A stretch of DNA of 64,000 bases. Source: Sphingobacterium cellulitidis (GTDB lineage: Bacteria > Bacteroidota > Bacteroidia > Sphingobacteriales > Sphingobacteriaceae). The position numbers and the translations under genes were made by a program. The DNA is taken from assembly GCA_002245855.1 (NCBI GenBank), contig NOUX01000013.1:1-64000 (forward strand), in the 5' to 3' direction. The notes below the pieces were generated by a model, which had not been told where the DNA came from, made no database searches, and saw only the letters and a program-made list of their open reading frames with translations. Shown here one piece after another: positions 36,766-46,017 of the stretch. The stretch's first letter is position 1. Every line of letters begins with the position of its first letter.

Positions 36766-38463
36766 ATGAAAGCGATATTTATAAGATTATTAATATTAAT
36801 TCCTTTTATAAGCTCATGTAATAAGGAATTTCCAAATCGTTTGCTTGAATATAGTGAACAACAAGGCTATGATGCTGGTACTTCTAAAGTGCTCTATATT
36901 ATAGTCGATGGATTAAGAGGGGAAGCCGTTCAGGAAATCCTTCCAACCCAATTAGTGAAAATGCAGCAAAATTCTATGTTTGGCTATGGTAGTTTGATTG
37001 ATTTTAAATCAAACCCTCATACAAAGGAGATTGGCTGGACTAATTTATTGTCTGGAACAACCTCGGACAAACATGCGGTTGTAAACTCAGATTTGAGCAC
37101 TTATAAAAGCAAAGAATATCCAAACTTACTAAGCAGGATCAAAGCCCTTGATTTGGGTTATGAAATAACTGCAAATTCAAGTTCTGATGAGTTCACAAAC
37201 ACTTTCATTAAAGGGGTTACGGATGCTTCAGTTTCTAAATCTGATCAGGAAGTTGTAGATAAGACAAAAGCTGCATTGAAAGAAAATGAAAGAAGTGTAT
37301 TCTTGGCTCATTTTTCAGAAGTTGATAAAGCTGGGCAGGCTGGAAGCTATGAATCAAGTGATGCTAAATATATCGCTGCCATTAAAGCATTTGATAAACA
37401 AGTTTCAGAATTGATTACAGAAATTCAATCTCGTCAAAATTTCAAGACAGAAAACTGGTTAGTTATTGTTACTTCAAGTGCTGGAGGTGCGATTGAAAAC
37501 AATGGCGAAATTAATAACACATCCTATGGGGATTCTAAACGTAATATCTTTACGCTTTTTTATTCTCCCAAGTTTGATCGTAAATTCTTCCCAACTCCAA
37601 ACTCATCTTCTATTCCATATCAAGGAGCAGCAGTTCGTTATACCTATGGGACACCATCCACGAATGCAGTGCTTCAGGATGCAGCGGCATTTAATTTTGC
37701 CAACAATAAAAACTTCACTATTTCCTTCAATTTTAAATCGAATATTAAAGATGGCAACTGGAACTACCCAATTTTCCTTTCCAAAAGGGATGCTGGATTT
37801 TCGGGTCCAGGATGGAATATTTTTGGGGAAGTGAGGAATGGTAATATGGCTCTTGGGATGAACTCCAATATCGGCGGTCAGGCATTTGGAACGGCTGTAA
37901 ATAATGGGGAGTGGCATAACTTCACCGTAACAGTTACAAGAGGAGATTCATTAAGAGTGTTTACAGATGGAGTTCCTAACGATAGGCAAGCATTAACCAA
38001 TGGAAATAATCTTGACAATAATGCACCACTTGTCGTTGGAAAAAAAGCAGGTAATGACAACTCTGCTCCTGATGTTTTGATTAGTAATATTCAGATTTAT
38101 AATGTTGCTATTCCAAAAGAAAATATCAAAGCCGTTTATGGTAAAACTTTAATCGATGACAGTCACCCTTACTATGAAAATCTGATTGGTTATTGGCCAG
38201 GATATGACGATATAGGCAAGGGGCAGATTCGTGACATGACAGGCAATGGAAGACATTTAAACCTAACGGGGAATTATAATTGGGTTTCATTCAACGATAT
38301 CGTGAGTTATTTCTCACCTCCGATTTCAGATTCATTCTACAAAATTGTTCCAAACGGAGTTGATGTACCATTTATGATTTATCAATGGTTGGGAATTATT
38401 CCACAAAAAGAATGGAAACTAGATGGTAAGAGCTGGACTCCAGTTTATAAAATTATGAAATAA
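36766..38463 (+). CDS. Alkaline-phosphatase-fold lipoprotein with LamG-like domain; metal site eroded
   Basis: 565 residues, lipobox SSCNKE. Residues about 45-260 resemble the nucleotide pyrophosphatase/phosphodiesterase branch: VLYIIVDGLRGE (first metal Asp), GWTNLLSGTTSDKH (nucleophile region), and FSEVDKAGQAGSYESS where DxxGH is expected but the His is Gln. The TSDHG metal motif is replaced by VTSSAGGAIENN. The central part (about 300-470) is a LamG/concanavalin-like domain (FTISFNFKSNIKDGNWNYP, WHNFTVTVTRGDSLRVFTDG). The end (WPGYDDIG, WLGIIPQKEWKLDGKSW) matches the other paralogue and is, I think, the DUF4983 region. Probably a binding pseudoenzyme (inference). Confidence 0.78.
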   Translation: MKAIFIRLLILIPFISSCNKEFPNRLLEYSEQQGYDAGTSKVLYIIVDGLRGEAVQEILPTQLVKMQQNSMFGYGSLIDFKSNPHTKEIGWTNLLSGTTSDKHAVVNSDLSTYKSKEYPNLLSRIKALDLGYEITANSSSDEFTNTFIKGVTDASVSKSDQEVVDKTKAALKENERSVFLAHFSEVDKAGQAGSYESSDAKYIAAIKAFDKQVSELITEIQSRQNFKTENWLVIVTSSAGGAIENNGEINNTSYGDSKRNIFTLFYSPKFDRKFFPTPNSSSIPYQGAAVRYTYGTPSTNAVLQDAAAFNFANNKNFTISFNFKSNIKDGNWNYPIFLSKRDAGFSGPGWNIFGEVRNGNMALGMNSNIGGQAFGTAVNNGEWHNFTVTVTRGDSLRVFTDGVPNDRQALTNGNNLDNNAPLVVGKKAGNDNSAPDVLISNIQIYNVAIPKENIKAVYGKTLIDDSHPYYENLIGYWPGYDDIGKGQIRDMTGNGRHLNLTGNYNWVSFNDIVSYFSPPISDSFYKIVPNGVDVPFMIYQWLGIIPQKEWKLDGKSWTPVYKIMK

Positions 38464-38466
38464 ATT

Positions 38467-40461
38467 ATGAAAAGGATTTTAATACAAAGCGCAATTTGCG
38501 TCTGCATCTTTGCAAGTTTGATTTCCTGCGGCAAATATGGCTATGATTTTGTTGATGGTTATCAAAAAGGGGATACTACTGCGACTCCAATAGAAACGGA
38601 TACAGCCATGAACGTTGCAGATAGGAGTATGTATAGCAAAGCAAGGATCTTTCCAGGCTTAGTTGGTGAAAATGTAAAAAGAATAGCTGATACGACTGTA
38701 ACCTTTGATCTTGATTTTAAATGGGTTCAATCCTATGATATCAAGGTTAGTACAACGCCAAAGCCTATTTTTAGTACTGGTTTATATGCTCCTGCTGGAG
38801 AGAATATCAGAATTGTTGTACCTGAGAATGTGATAGGTCTTACAGCACAGATTGGTGTTCATACGGACAATCTTTCTGGCTCGGAGTCCTTAAGAAGAGA
38901 TGCTATTATTTATACTGTAAAAGAATTATTCCCTGGGGTTAATTATATCAAGAATCTTTATGGTGGAACTATCTGGATTAAACCATCAATCTCCATTGAT
39001 AATCCTGTAAAATTAAAGTTTGCAGGGGCAGTTCGCTCGCCAGATTTTATTCTTGGAAAAACGAATGTTGCGCAATGGTTGAAGGATGTAGAGAATACAG
39101 AAGTTCCTTGGATAGAACTAAGATCCGAGAGAGTAGTGTTCTCCGTTCCGCGTCGATTTGTTTTGACCTATAGAAACGAAAGTTCTCAGGTTGAAAAAGC
39201 CTTACAAGAATGGAATGAAATCTATGTGAAGGATTATTATGACTGGATGGGGTTAGAAGAAAATTCTTCAGATCTTAAAAATTCATATCCAGATCTACCA
39301 GAGCGTGGGGTACTTGATATTCAGCCGGTAGTAGGATATGGTCATAACGGAAATCCATGGGTTGGAATGATGGATAGATACTGGTATTCTACATTTGTTC
39401 AATGGGATGCCTTGATGGGTAAAACTGGCGGAGCCTGGGGAACCTTCCACGAGGTAGGACATAACTATCAACAGACAGGAACATGGAGTTGGAATGGATT
39501 GGGGGAAACCACAAACAACTTATTTGTATTCAAAACGGCTAACCGTCATCAAGATTTTAGTATAGCAACACATCCAGCATTGGCAGAACAATTTCCATTA
39601 GCTCTTGAGTATGCTAAGAGAGATGGTTCGAAAAATATTATTGCTGACAAAGAATCTCAGGATCCATTTTTCAAGATTGTACCGTTTCTTCAGATCTTCA
39701 ATAAAGCAAAAGGCAAAAAAGGGGAGTCAGGATGGGACTTTATGCCTTATGTATATCGTGAAGCAAGAAATACAGAGTATGGATTTGGTTTAGACGAAGC
39801 AAAACGTGATTTCTTCTATAGAGCATTATGTGACTTTACAGGTAAGGATTATACCAGGTTTTTTGATGCATGGGGGATTCGTATCAGTACCATTGCTAAA
39901 CGCGAGATGAGGGCTAAATACCCACCTATGTCTCAAACTATTTGGACTTATGATCCATTAACAAATAAAGGTGGTGAAGATCCATTACCGAGCAAATATG
40001 ACCTAGACCCATTGGATTTCGTTTACACATCGAATGCTGCTACTGCTACAGGTGAGAGTACAGGAAAAATTGATGCAATGAAAGACGGGGATAAATCTAC
40101 CTATTGGCACACCTGTTATTCAGGATGTAATCCACAAACAGTACTTCCAGTCCATGTAGATATGGATATGGGTGCAATTACCAGTATTCGGGGGGCTTAT
40201 TTTGTGAATCGCCAAACTGCTACATTCCATAAATCAGCAAAAGTTTATACGCGTGAAACCACAAATGACAACTGGAAACTACAGGGCGAGATCAGGTTAT
40301 CTACATCTAATTCTGATCCTACGCGTGCTGATCGTAAGGAAATAAAATTTGATAAAATTGAGGATGTTCGTTTTGTAAGATTTGAATTCACAGAGCAAAA
40401 CTGGGTAGGACAACCGCATGTTGCAATTGCAGAATTAGGGGCCTTCTTTGATATCAATTAA
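38467..40461 (+). CDS. M60-family (enhancin-like) zinc metallopeptidase with F5/8-C domain
   Basis: 664 residues, lipobox ISCGKYG, so a surface or periplasm-facing lipoprotein. The gluzincin motif is HEVGHNYQ (His328, Glu329, His332), with a further zinc ligand Glu347 in NGLGETTNN, matching the M60 pattern HExxH...E. The upstream M60 segment DYYDWMGLEENSSDL is also seen. Residues about 525-664 form an F5/8 type C (discoidin, CBM32-like) domain: GKIDAMKDGDKSTYWHT and EIKFDKIEDVRFVRFEF. Known M60 enzymes cut O-glycosylated proteins such as mucins. It is the only intact hydrolase in this operon and so defines its likely substrate as glycoprotein. Confidence 0.92.
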   Translation: MKRILIQSAICVCIFASLISCGKYGYDFVDGYQKGDTTATPIETDTAMNVADRSMYSKARIFPGLVGENVKRIADTTVTFDLDFKWVQSYDIKVSTTPKPIFSTGLYAPAGENIRIVVPENVIGLTAQIGVHTDNLSGSESLRRDAIIYTVKELFPGVNYIKNLYGGTIWIKPSISIDNPVKLKFAGAVRSPDFILGKTNVAQWLKDVENTEVPWIELRSERVVFSVPRRFVLTYRNESSQVEKALQEWNEIYVKDYYDWMGLEENSSDLKNSYPDLPERGVLDIQPVVGYGHNGNPWVGMMDRYWYSTFVQWDALMGKTGGAWGTFHEVGHNYQQTGTWSWNGLGETTNNLFVFKTANRHQDFSIATHPALAEQFPLALEYAKRDGSKNIIADKESQDPFFKIVPFLQIFNKAKGKKGESGWDFMPYVYREARNTEYGFGLDEAKRDFFYRALCDFTGKDYTRFFDAWGIRISTIAKREMRAKYPPMSQTIWTYDPLTNKGGEDPLPSKYDLDPLDFVYTSNAATATGESTGKIDAMKDGDKSTYWHTCYSGCNPQTVLPVHVDMDMGAITSIRGAYFVNRQTATFHKSAKVYTRETTNDNWKLQGEIRLSTSNSDPTRADRKEIKFDKIEDVRFVRFEFTEQNWVGQPHVAIAELGAFFDIN

Positions 40462-40471
40462 CCTAATAATT

Positions 40472-42202
40472 ATGAAAATGAAATTTCTTAAATATTGTGT
40501 TCTTGCTGCTGTAATTCTAGCATCAGGTAACTCATGTACAAAATATTATAATCCTCCACAAATTTTTGAAGACTATGAACAAGAGTCTGAAAAATCTGTG
40601 AAAAGGAAAGTGTTGGTGATCTCTATTGACGGTCTAGTGGGGGAAGAGATGAAGAAGAAAACACCGGCAAAAATTGCCTCCTTAATGAAGAAGGGGAAAT
40701 ATTCCTTTCAAGCTCTAACTGATGAAAACACCTCTGATGCTGCGACTTGGACAACAATGATGACAGGCTATAGTTCAAGCAAACATCATGTATTGGACGA
40801 GAATTTCCTTCCAACTGAAAATCCAGATGATCCACATGGTGAACTGGAGTTTTCTCCAACCTTGTTTGCAAGAATTGAAAGCCAACAGCCAGAATTAAGT
40901 ACTGTTGCCATGGTTCGCCATGAAAGTTTAGCAACAATCCTGTTAATGGATGCTGACCAAACAAATAATTATAAATCTGATGAAGCCGTTAAAAATGCAG
41001 CTGTTGATTTATTAAAGAAATCGGCTCCAGATTTATTTGTACTTCAATTTACAGATGTGTTGGAAGCTGGCAAAAATGGTGGTTTTTTGATGTCTAACAG
41101 TAAATATCAAACGGCGCTTGAAAAAGTAGATGTTTATGTTGATGAGGTAGTTAAGGCTGTTGAGTCTCGTGAAAATGCTGAGTTTGAAAATTGGCTGATT
41201 ATCATTACTTCTAACCATGGTGGTCTTGAGAATGAGTATGGTGGTGATAGTTTTCAGGAAAGAAATATCTTCACGCTTTATTACCAAAAGGATTTAAAAG
41301 GTCAGGAGATTGTTCCTGAAATTATCAGTTCGCCACGTTTTTATGGCTACAATGGTCAGGAGAACGGGCCAAAAGAAGGTGTAAGGGCTAGAAATGATGT
41401 TGCAGAAAATGAGCAGGATTATAACCCAAATCCAGAAACAGGATTGACCATAGAAGCTAAAATTAAGGTTAACAGAAATGCCAAGGGTAATTTTAGTTAT
41501 GTATATCCTCCGTTTTTAAGTAAAACAGATGGAAGAACGGGATCAACTCCAGGATGGTCATTTTTTAGAGGAGGAAATAATGTTCATTTTTGGATGGGTG
41601 ATGGCGGTAAATCAATAGAAATTTCTGCTGGTCCAGCGTCAATTGATGATCAATGGGCACATATCAGTTCTACTATTCAGAAAGTGGATGGAGGCGTGAA
41701 AGCAACACTTTATATTAATGGTGTAAAAGCATCTGAGAAAACAGACGGATTGAATATTGCAAATATAAAATCTAATAGTCCTTTGACTTTCGGATTTCAA
41801 CCTTATGTGTTTTTGGGTGAATTTATTGACCTTCAAATATCAGATGTCCATATCTGGAATACGGTATTAACTGAAGGAGAAATTTTGGCAAACTCACGTC
41901 GAGTAGGAATAGCTCCTGAACATGCTAAATATAAAAACCTTAAAGGATTTTGGCCATTAAATGATGGGAAAAGAGTTTTACAAAATAAGATTGAAGGTAT
42001 GCCTAATATCAATCTTCAGGGTGATTTTCAATATAAAGTAACCAACAATAACCTACCATATGTGGATCCCAATGCGATCCTTATGCAGAACTTGGATATT
42101 TCAAGCCAATCTCTTTATTGGTTAGGAATAACGCCAATGGAGAATTGGGCATTAGAGGGAAAACCATTTCTTACAAATTTTGAAATAGAATTTTTAAAAT
42201 AA
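40472..42202 (+). CDS. Alkaline-phosphatase-fold lipoprotein with LamG-like domain, paralogue; metal site eroded
   Basis: 576 residues from ATG 40472. Lipobox GNSCTKY. The layout equals that of the gene at 36766: VLVISIDGLVGEEMKKK, TWTTMMTGYSSSKHHVL, FTDVLEAGKNGGF where DxxGH is now LxxGK, and ITSNHGGLENEYGG where TSDHG has Asn for Asp but keeps His. A LamG-like domain follows (LTIEAKIKVNRNAKGNFSY; WAHISSTIQKVDGG; ATLYINGVKA). The C-terminus has WPLNDGKR and YWLGITPMENWALEGKPF. Retention of different residues in the two paralogues suggests independent loss of catalysis. It flanks the M60 gene, with 10 bases between. Confidence 0.78.
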   Translation: MKMKFLKYCVLAAVILASGNSCTKYYNPPQIFEDYEQESEKSVKRKVLVISIDGLVGEEMKKKTPAKIASLMKKGKYSFQALTDENTSDAATWTTMMTGYSSSKHHVLDENFLPTENPDDPHGELEFSPTLFARIESQQPELSTVAMVRHESLATILLMDADQTNNYKSDEAVKNAAVDLLKKSAPDLFVLQFTDVLEAGKNGGFLMSNSKYQTALEKVDVYVDEVVKAVESRENAEFENWLIIITSNHGGLENEYGGDSFQERNIFTLYYQKDLKGQEIVPEIISSPRFYGYNGQENGPKEGVRARNDVAENEQDYNPNPETGLTIEAKIKVNRNAKGNFSYVYPPFLSKTDGRTGSTPGWSFFRGGNNVHFWMGDGGKSIEISAGPASIDDQWAHISSTIQKVDGGVKATLYINGVKASEKTDGLNIANIKSNSPLTFGFQPYVFLGEFIDLQISDVHIWNTVLTEGEILANSRRVGIAPEHAKYKNLKGFWPLNDGKRVLQNKIEGMPNINLQGDFQYKVTNNNLPYVDPNAILMQNLDISSQSLYWLGITPMENWALEGKPFLTNFEIEFLK

Positions 42203-42206
42203 TATC

Positions 42207-43307
42207 ATGAAGCATACTCTAAAAATTTCAAGCTTCTTAATGATTTTATTAAGCTTGGTTGTCAGCTGTAAAGAAGAAGACATTGTATTTCCAAAGCAAA
42301 TTGCTGAAGAAAATCCTGCTGAAAGCAATAGAAGACCTGTAAAACCAGATTATCTGGCTTTCGTAACGGACTTTAATGAAACAGTAGAAATTAATTTTGA
42401 AAAAACCGATACTGAAAGGGTTTCAAAATTACATCTGGTTTATCAATCTGACAGTAAAAAAGATAGTATTACAGTAACAGATTTTAGCAAGGTGTTGAAA
42501 TTAAACAATTTTCAAATTGGTAAAGCCACAGATCTAACTGTAATAGCAGAGAACAAGGAGGGTATTTTCTCTAATCCTTTTATTTATAAAATTACAGCTA
42601 AACCTTATCCTTCAAGATCGGTGTTTGAGTCAATTTCTATGTTAGGTGGTGAAGGTGAGATTACTATCCTTTGGGAGAATCAAACTAAAGTTCCTGTAAA
42701 TATTAAGGTTGATATATCCGGGAAGCAATATGAATCTGGAATGAATAAATTAGGATCTTCTGAAATGTCTATTGCCTTAAAAAGGGGAGTTTATAATTTA
42801 AAACTTAGTGTATTGGATAGTCTTAATAAGGTTTCTTCGGTGAAGGATACCAATATCAGAGTTGTTGAGGAAGTCGCAATTGATAGAAAAGATTGGACTG
42901 CTACGGCTTCATCATCATATCCTGGCGAAGGTCCCGGTACTCCTGAAGGGGTCCTTGATGGAAATCTGAATACAAAATGGCACTCATCGTATTGGCCTGA
43001 GGATCTTCCATATCCACACTGGTTAATGTTTGACATGAAAACAGAATATCTCGTTTCTAAAATTCAATTGGCACCAAGGAATGATAATAATTCATCGGGT
43101 TTCAGAACTTTTAGTCTCGAGGGTAGCCTAGATGGTAAAACATGGTTCATGTTGCATGCAAATGGTACTCATGACCCTGCTGTTAAAGGTTTGCAGTCAA
43201 CAATCTTGAATAATCCTGCAAAAGCACGTTATCTAAGATTAAATATGCTTACTGGAGGTTCTAACAGCACCCATCTATCTGAATTTGTTGCGTTTTCGAT
43301 ATATTAA
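42207..43307 (+). CDS. Surface lipoprotein with DUF4998-like region and F5/8-C domain
   Basis: 366 residues, lipobox VSCKEED. The N-terminal two-thirds contain two beta-sandwich-like stretches (VEINFEKTDTERVSKLHLVY; GEITILWENQTKVPVNIKVD), which resembles the DUF4998 family. The C-terminal 140 residues are an F5/8 type C domain: DRKDWTATASSSYPGEG, VLDGNLNTKWHSSYW, HWLMFDMKTEYLVSKIQL, and TFSLEGSLDGKTWF. Discoidin-like domains bind galactose-type or other glycans. It is the last gene of the run, four bases after the second phosphatase-fold gene. Confidence 0.82.
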   Translation: MKHTLKISSFLMILLSLVVSCKEEDIVFPKQIAEENPAESNRRPVKPDYLAFVTDFNETVEINFEKTDTERVSKLHLVYQSDSKKDSITVTDFSKVLKLNNFQIGKATDLTVIAENKEGIFSNPFIYKITAKPYPSRSVFESISMLGGEGEITILWENQTKVPVNIKVDISGKQYESGMNKLGSSEMSIALKRGVYNLKLSVLDSLNKVSSVKDTNIRVVEEVAIDRKDWTATASSSYPGEGPGTPEGVLDGNLNTKWHSSYWPEDLPYPHWLMFDMKTEYLVSKIQLAPRNDNNSSGFRTFSLEGSLDGKTWFMLHANGTHDPAVKGLQSTILNNPAKARYLRLNMLTGGSNSTHLSEFVAFSIY

Positions 43308-43425
43308 GGCTTGGAAAAAAGGTAAAGTTTTGCTCGATAATACTTTAAAGTGTGGTATTGGCTTTACCCTAATGATATGCAGAATCTAATAAGTTAAATT
43401 CTGTTGTTGTCTTAATCCGTGACTC
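43308..43425. other. Gap after the SusCD-M60 operon, with a weak hairpin
   Basis: GGTAAAG and CTTTACC (about 43321-43369) can pair around an inner AATAC/GTATT stem and may end the long operon. No T-run follows. Nothing else is seen before the tRNA remnant. The full gap to the xylanase start is 359 bases. Confidence 0.35.
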
Positions 43426-43451
43426 CTGAGTTCGAGCCTCAGCGTAGTCAC
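43426..43451 (+). tRNA. tRNA 3'-end remnant (T-arm and acceptor strand only)
   Basis: CTGAG-TTCGAGC-CTCAG forms a perfect five-pair T-stem with a canonical TTCRANY loop, followed by CGTAGTC and a discriminator A. The partner acceptor strand GACTACG, a D-arm and an anticodon arm are all missing in the 120 bases upstream. It is therefore not a functional tRNA gene but the 3' end of one, of the kind left at attachment sites. Confidence 0.6.
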
Positions 43452-43456
43452 TTTTC

Positions 43457-43492
43457 AAAAAGCCGCTTCATGAAAATGAAGCGGCTTTTTTT
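43457..43492 (+). terminator. Strong intrinsic terminator
   Basis: Perfect 15-base arms (AAAAAGCCGCTTCAT at 43457-43471 and its complement at 43476-43490) around GAAA, with seven Ts at the end. It directly follows the tRNA 3' remnant, as the terminator of the original tRNA gene would. Confidence 0.92.
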
Positions 43493-43666
43493 GTGGATAC
43501 TTATAAGTTAATTCCCAATAATTTTCCTTTCTCATTATCTACTAACTGCGTTTGATTTTCTTAGCCTTATTGGATTTCACATAAATTCAGTTATTTTTAT
43601 ATTGAACTTTTTCACCCTCACTACATCCTAATAAAATAATATAAACCGCATAATTTCCAATCAATT

Positions 43667-44812
43667 ATGAACAGATTCAAAAGCATATTTTTTTTAGTTA
43701 TTGTTTTGTTATTTATAATTGCTAATCAGTTAGCAGCACAAACTAAGTCTGCGGGGATATCTCTAAAATCAGCTTTTGCTGGGAAATTTGACATTGGAGC
43801 AGCATTGAACTTGAAACAGATTTATGAGCGGGATGAAAAGGCTACTGCATTAATTAAGTCGCAATTTAATTCCATTACAGCGGAGAATTGCATGAAAGCA
43901 ATGTATCTTCAGCCTCGAGAAGGGGAGTTTAATTTCAAAGATGCTGACCGATTTGTAGAACTGGGGGAGAAATTTGGAATGCGAATTATTGGGCATACCT
44001 TGATTTGGCATTCACAGGCTCCGGATTGGTTCTTTATTGATAAAGACGGCAAGGAAGTTTCCCGGGAGGTTTTAATTGAGAGGATGAGAAAGCATATTCA
44101 CACGGTTGTATCAAGATATAAAGGACGGATAAAAGGCTGGGATGTCGTTAATGAGGCAATATTGGACAATGGAGATTGGCGACAAAGCAAGTTTTATCAA
44201 ATCATAGGTGAGGAATTTGTTCGCTTGGCATTTGAGTTTGCTCATGAGGCAGATCCGGAGGCTGAATTATATTATAATGATTATTCCATGTTTTTGAAGG
44301 GAAAAAGGGAAGGGGTTGTTAGAATGGTTCGTAATCTCAAGGATAGTAGAATGAAAATTCATGGGATAGGAATGCAAGGACATCTTGGTTTGGGATACCC
44401 TGCTGTAAGTGATTTCGAAGAGAGTATATTAGCATTTTCTACCTTGGGTGTCAATGTTATGATTACTGAGTTTGATATCTCCATTTTACCAACACCTAAT
44501 CATACTCAAGGTGCCGAAGTCAGTTCTAATTTTAAATATGATAAACAACTTAATCCTTACTCAGAAGGATTGCCGGCGGAGGTGGAAAGCAAGTTAGCCC
44601 AACGCTATAAAGACTTTTTCGCCTTGTTTTTAAAGCATCATGATAAAATTGATCGAGTAACCTTTTGGGGAGTCACTGATGCTGATTCCTGGAAAAACAA
44701 TTGGCCTATAAAAGGGAGAACAGATTATCCATTGCTGTATGACAGAAACTATCAGGCAAAGCCTTTTTTAAGGGAGATTGTGGAAAAGACTATTCAGAAT
44801 ACAGGGTCATAA
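43667..44812 (+). CDS. GH10 endo-1,4-beta-xylanase
   Basis: 381 residues with a signal peptide ending near AAQT, so it is exported. A single GH10 TIM barrel fills the mature protein. The acid/base is Glu163 in WDVVNEAI and the nucleophile Glu268 in VMITEFDIS. Other family segments are TAENCMKAMYLQPREGEFNF, GHTLIWHSQAPDWF, and FWGVTDADSWKNNWP. It cuts the xylan backbone. No SusCD pair for xylan lies next to it. Its 3' end overlaps the convergent AraC gene by 23 bases. Confidence 0.95.
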   Translation: MNRFKSIFFLVIVLLFIIANQLAAQTKSAGISLKSAFAGKFDIGAALNLKQIYERDEKATALIKSQFNSITAENCMKAMYLQPREGEFNFKDADRFVELGEKFGMRIIGHTLIWHSQAPDWFFIDKDGKEVSREVLIERMRKHIHTVVSRYKGRIKGWDVVNEAILDNGDWRQSKFYQIIGEEFVRLAFEFAHEADPEAELYYNDYSMFLKGKREGVVRMVRNLKDSRMKIHGIGMQGHLGLGYPAVSDFEESILAFSTLGVNVMITEFDISILPTPNHTQGAEVSSNFKYDKQLNPYSEGLPAEVESKLAQRYKDFFALFLKHHDKIDRVTFWGVTDADSWKNNWPIKGRTDYPLLYDRNYQAKPFLREIVEKTIQNTGS

Positions 44813-45683
44813 ATTTTAATCTATACTCCATAGGTGTCATTCCAATTAAAGTCTTGAATTGTTTGTTGAAGTTGGATAATGTATTAAAGCCTGATTCATA
44901 ACAGATCTGTGCTACATTCTTGGATTCGGCGACTGAAAGAAGCTTACAAGCATGTTTGATTCGCAATTCTGTAATAAAATAAGAAAAGGTCTTTGAGGTC
45001 TTGGCGTTAAAATATCTACTAAAGGAGGTTGGTTTCATATTTAATAGGGAGGCGACCTCCTCTAGGGTAATTTTATTTCTGAAATGATTTAAAGCATAGT
45101 TATAGACGATGTTGATGCGGTTAGTTTCTACATCTTTGGGTTGATATTGGAACTCATCATAATGTAATAACGTATAATCCTTCCCTTTGGCTAGAACATT
45201 CATGATTTTTAGTAGATGAATGATGCTTTCCATACCGTGTAGATTTAGGAGTTCATTCATTAATTTGATAATTTCCTTTGCTGTAGATCCTTGAATTTCC
45301 ATTCCACGTCTTACTTTTTCCAACAGAACCTTCAGCTGATTAAACTCTTCTTTTTCTATGAATTTCTCTAATGCTGAACCATTAATATAAATAACCAGAC
45401 CCTCACTGTTTTTCTTTGATTGAGGATCAAAGTAAATATCATCACTACGCCATAGATGTGGAATATTGGGTCCGATAAAAGAAAGGTCTCCTTTTACAAA
45501 GGATTTCATGGTATTTCCTATAAATCTAGTTCCCGATCCTTCAATAACAAGAAAGAGTTGATATTCCGAATGAGCATGCCAAGTGGTATCAAAATGCTTA
45601 TCAGAAAGCCTTCGCACAAAAAATATGCGAGATGAAGGAATCCTGGTTTTCTTGACTGCGGTTTTTTTGAAGTTGATATCCAT
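44790..45683 (-). CDS. AraC-family regulator with cupin sensor
   Basis: 297 residues. The N-terminal cupin reads FDTTWHAHSEYQLFLVIEGSG and GDLSFIGPNIPHLWRSDD, the usual sugar-sensing half-barrel. The C-terminal double HTH is clear: ITLEEVASLLNMKPTSFSRY and AQICYESGFNTLSNFNKQF, ending MTPMEYR. It is convergent with the xylanase (23-base tail overlap) and divergent from the isomerase/oxidoreductase genes with 334 bases between. The latter set is the more likely target; the xylanase is possible. Confidence 0.88.
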   Translation of the reverse strand: MDINFKKTAVKKTRIPSSRIFFVRRLSDKHFDTTWHAHSEYQLFLVIEGSGTRFIGNTMKSFVKGDLSFIGPNIPHLWRSDDIYFDPQSKKNSEGLVIYINGSALEKFIEKEEFNQLKVLLEKVRRGMEIQGSTAKEIIKLMNELLNLHGMESIIHLLKIMNVLAKGKDYTLLHYDEFQYQPKDVETNRINIVYNYALNHFRNKITLEEVASLLNMKPTSFSRYFNAKTSKTFSYFITELRIKHACKLLSVAESKNVAQICYESGFNTLSNFNKQFKTLIGMTPMEYRLKFMTLYSE

Positions 45684-46017
45684 GATGGAGTATAAATGGT
45701 TGTCCCTTCAAATAGCTTTTGGGGATTATTAAAATTAAGTGTTTTGATGTCAACTATCAAGATTTTCTATGGGTAAATGTCTGATTGTTATCCATTGTAC
45801 TCCTGATTTGTAAATATCTGTGATAAAATACAGTCATCATTGGGCATTAAATAGGTATGTTAAATTCTTGTTGAGTCTTAATTTAGAGTATTAGGATTAA
45901 CCATTTTAAACCAGCCTTGAAAATGATTTAGAAATGTTCTATTTCATTTGATAAGGACAATGCTATACTGTATGGCCTATAAACCTTTAAGAATCATTAA
46001 TTTATTTAAAAGATAAT
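45684..46017. other. Divergent intergenic region (AraC / sugar isomerase)
   Basis: 334 bases that must carry promoters for both directions and the AraC binding sites. No promoter pair fits the Bacteroidota consensus well enough to name, and no gene or strong hairpin is visible. Confidence 0.4.

Noticed and set aside
37466..37917. Overlapping frames on both strands inside the first phosphatase-fold gene
   Set aside because: They mirror the LamG-coding region and show no domain of their own.
43365..43451. Complete tRNA gene ending at 43450
   Set aside because: No acceptor partner, D-arm or anticodon stem can be drawn; only the 3' part is present.
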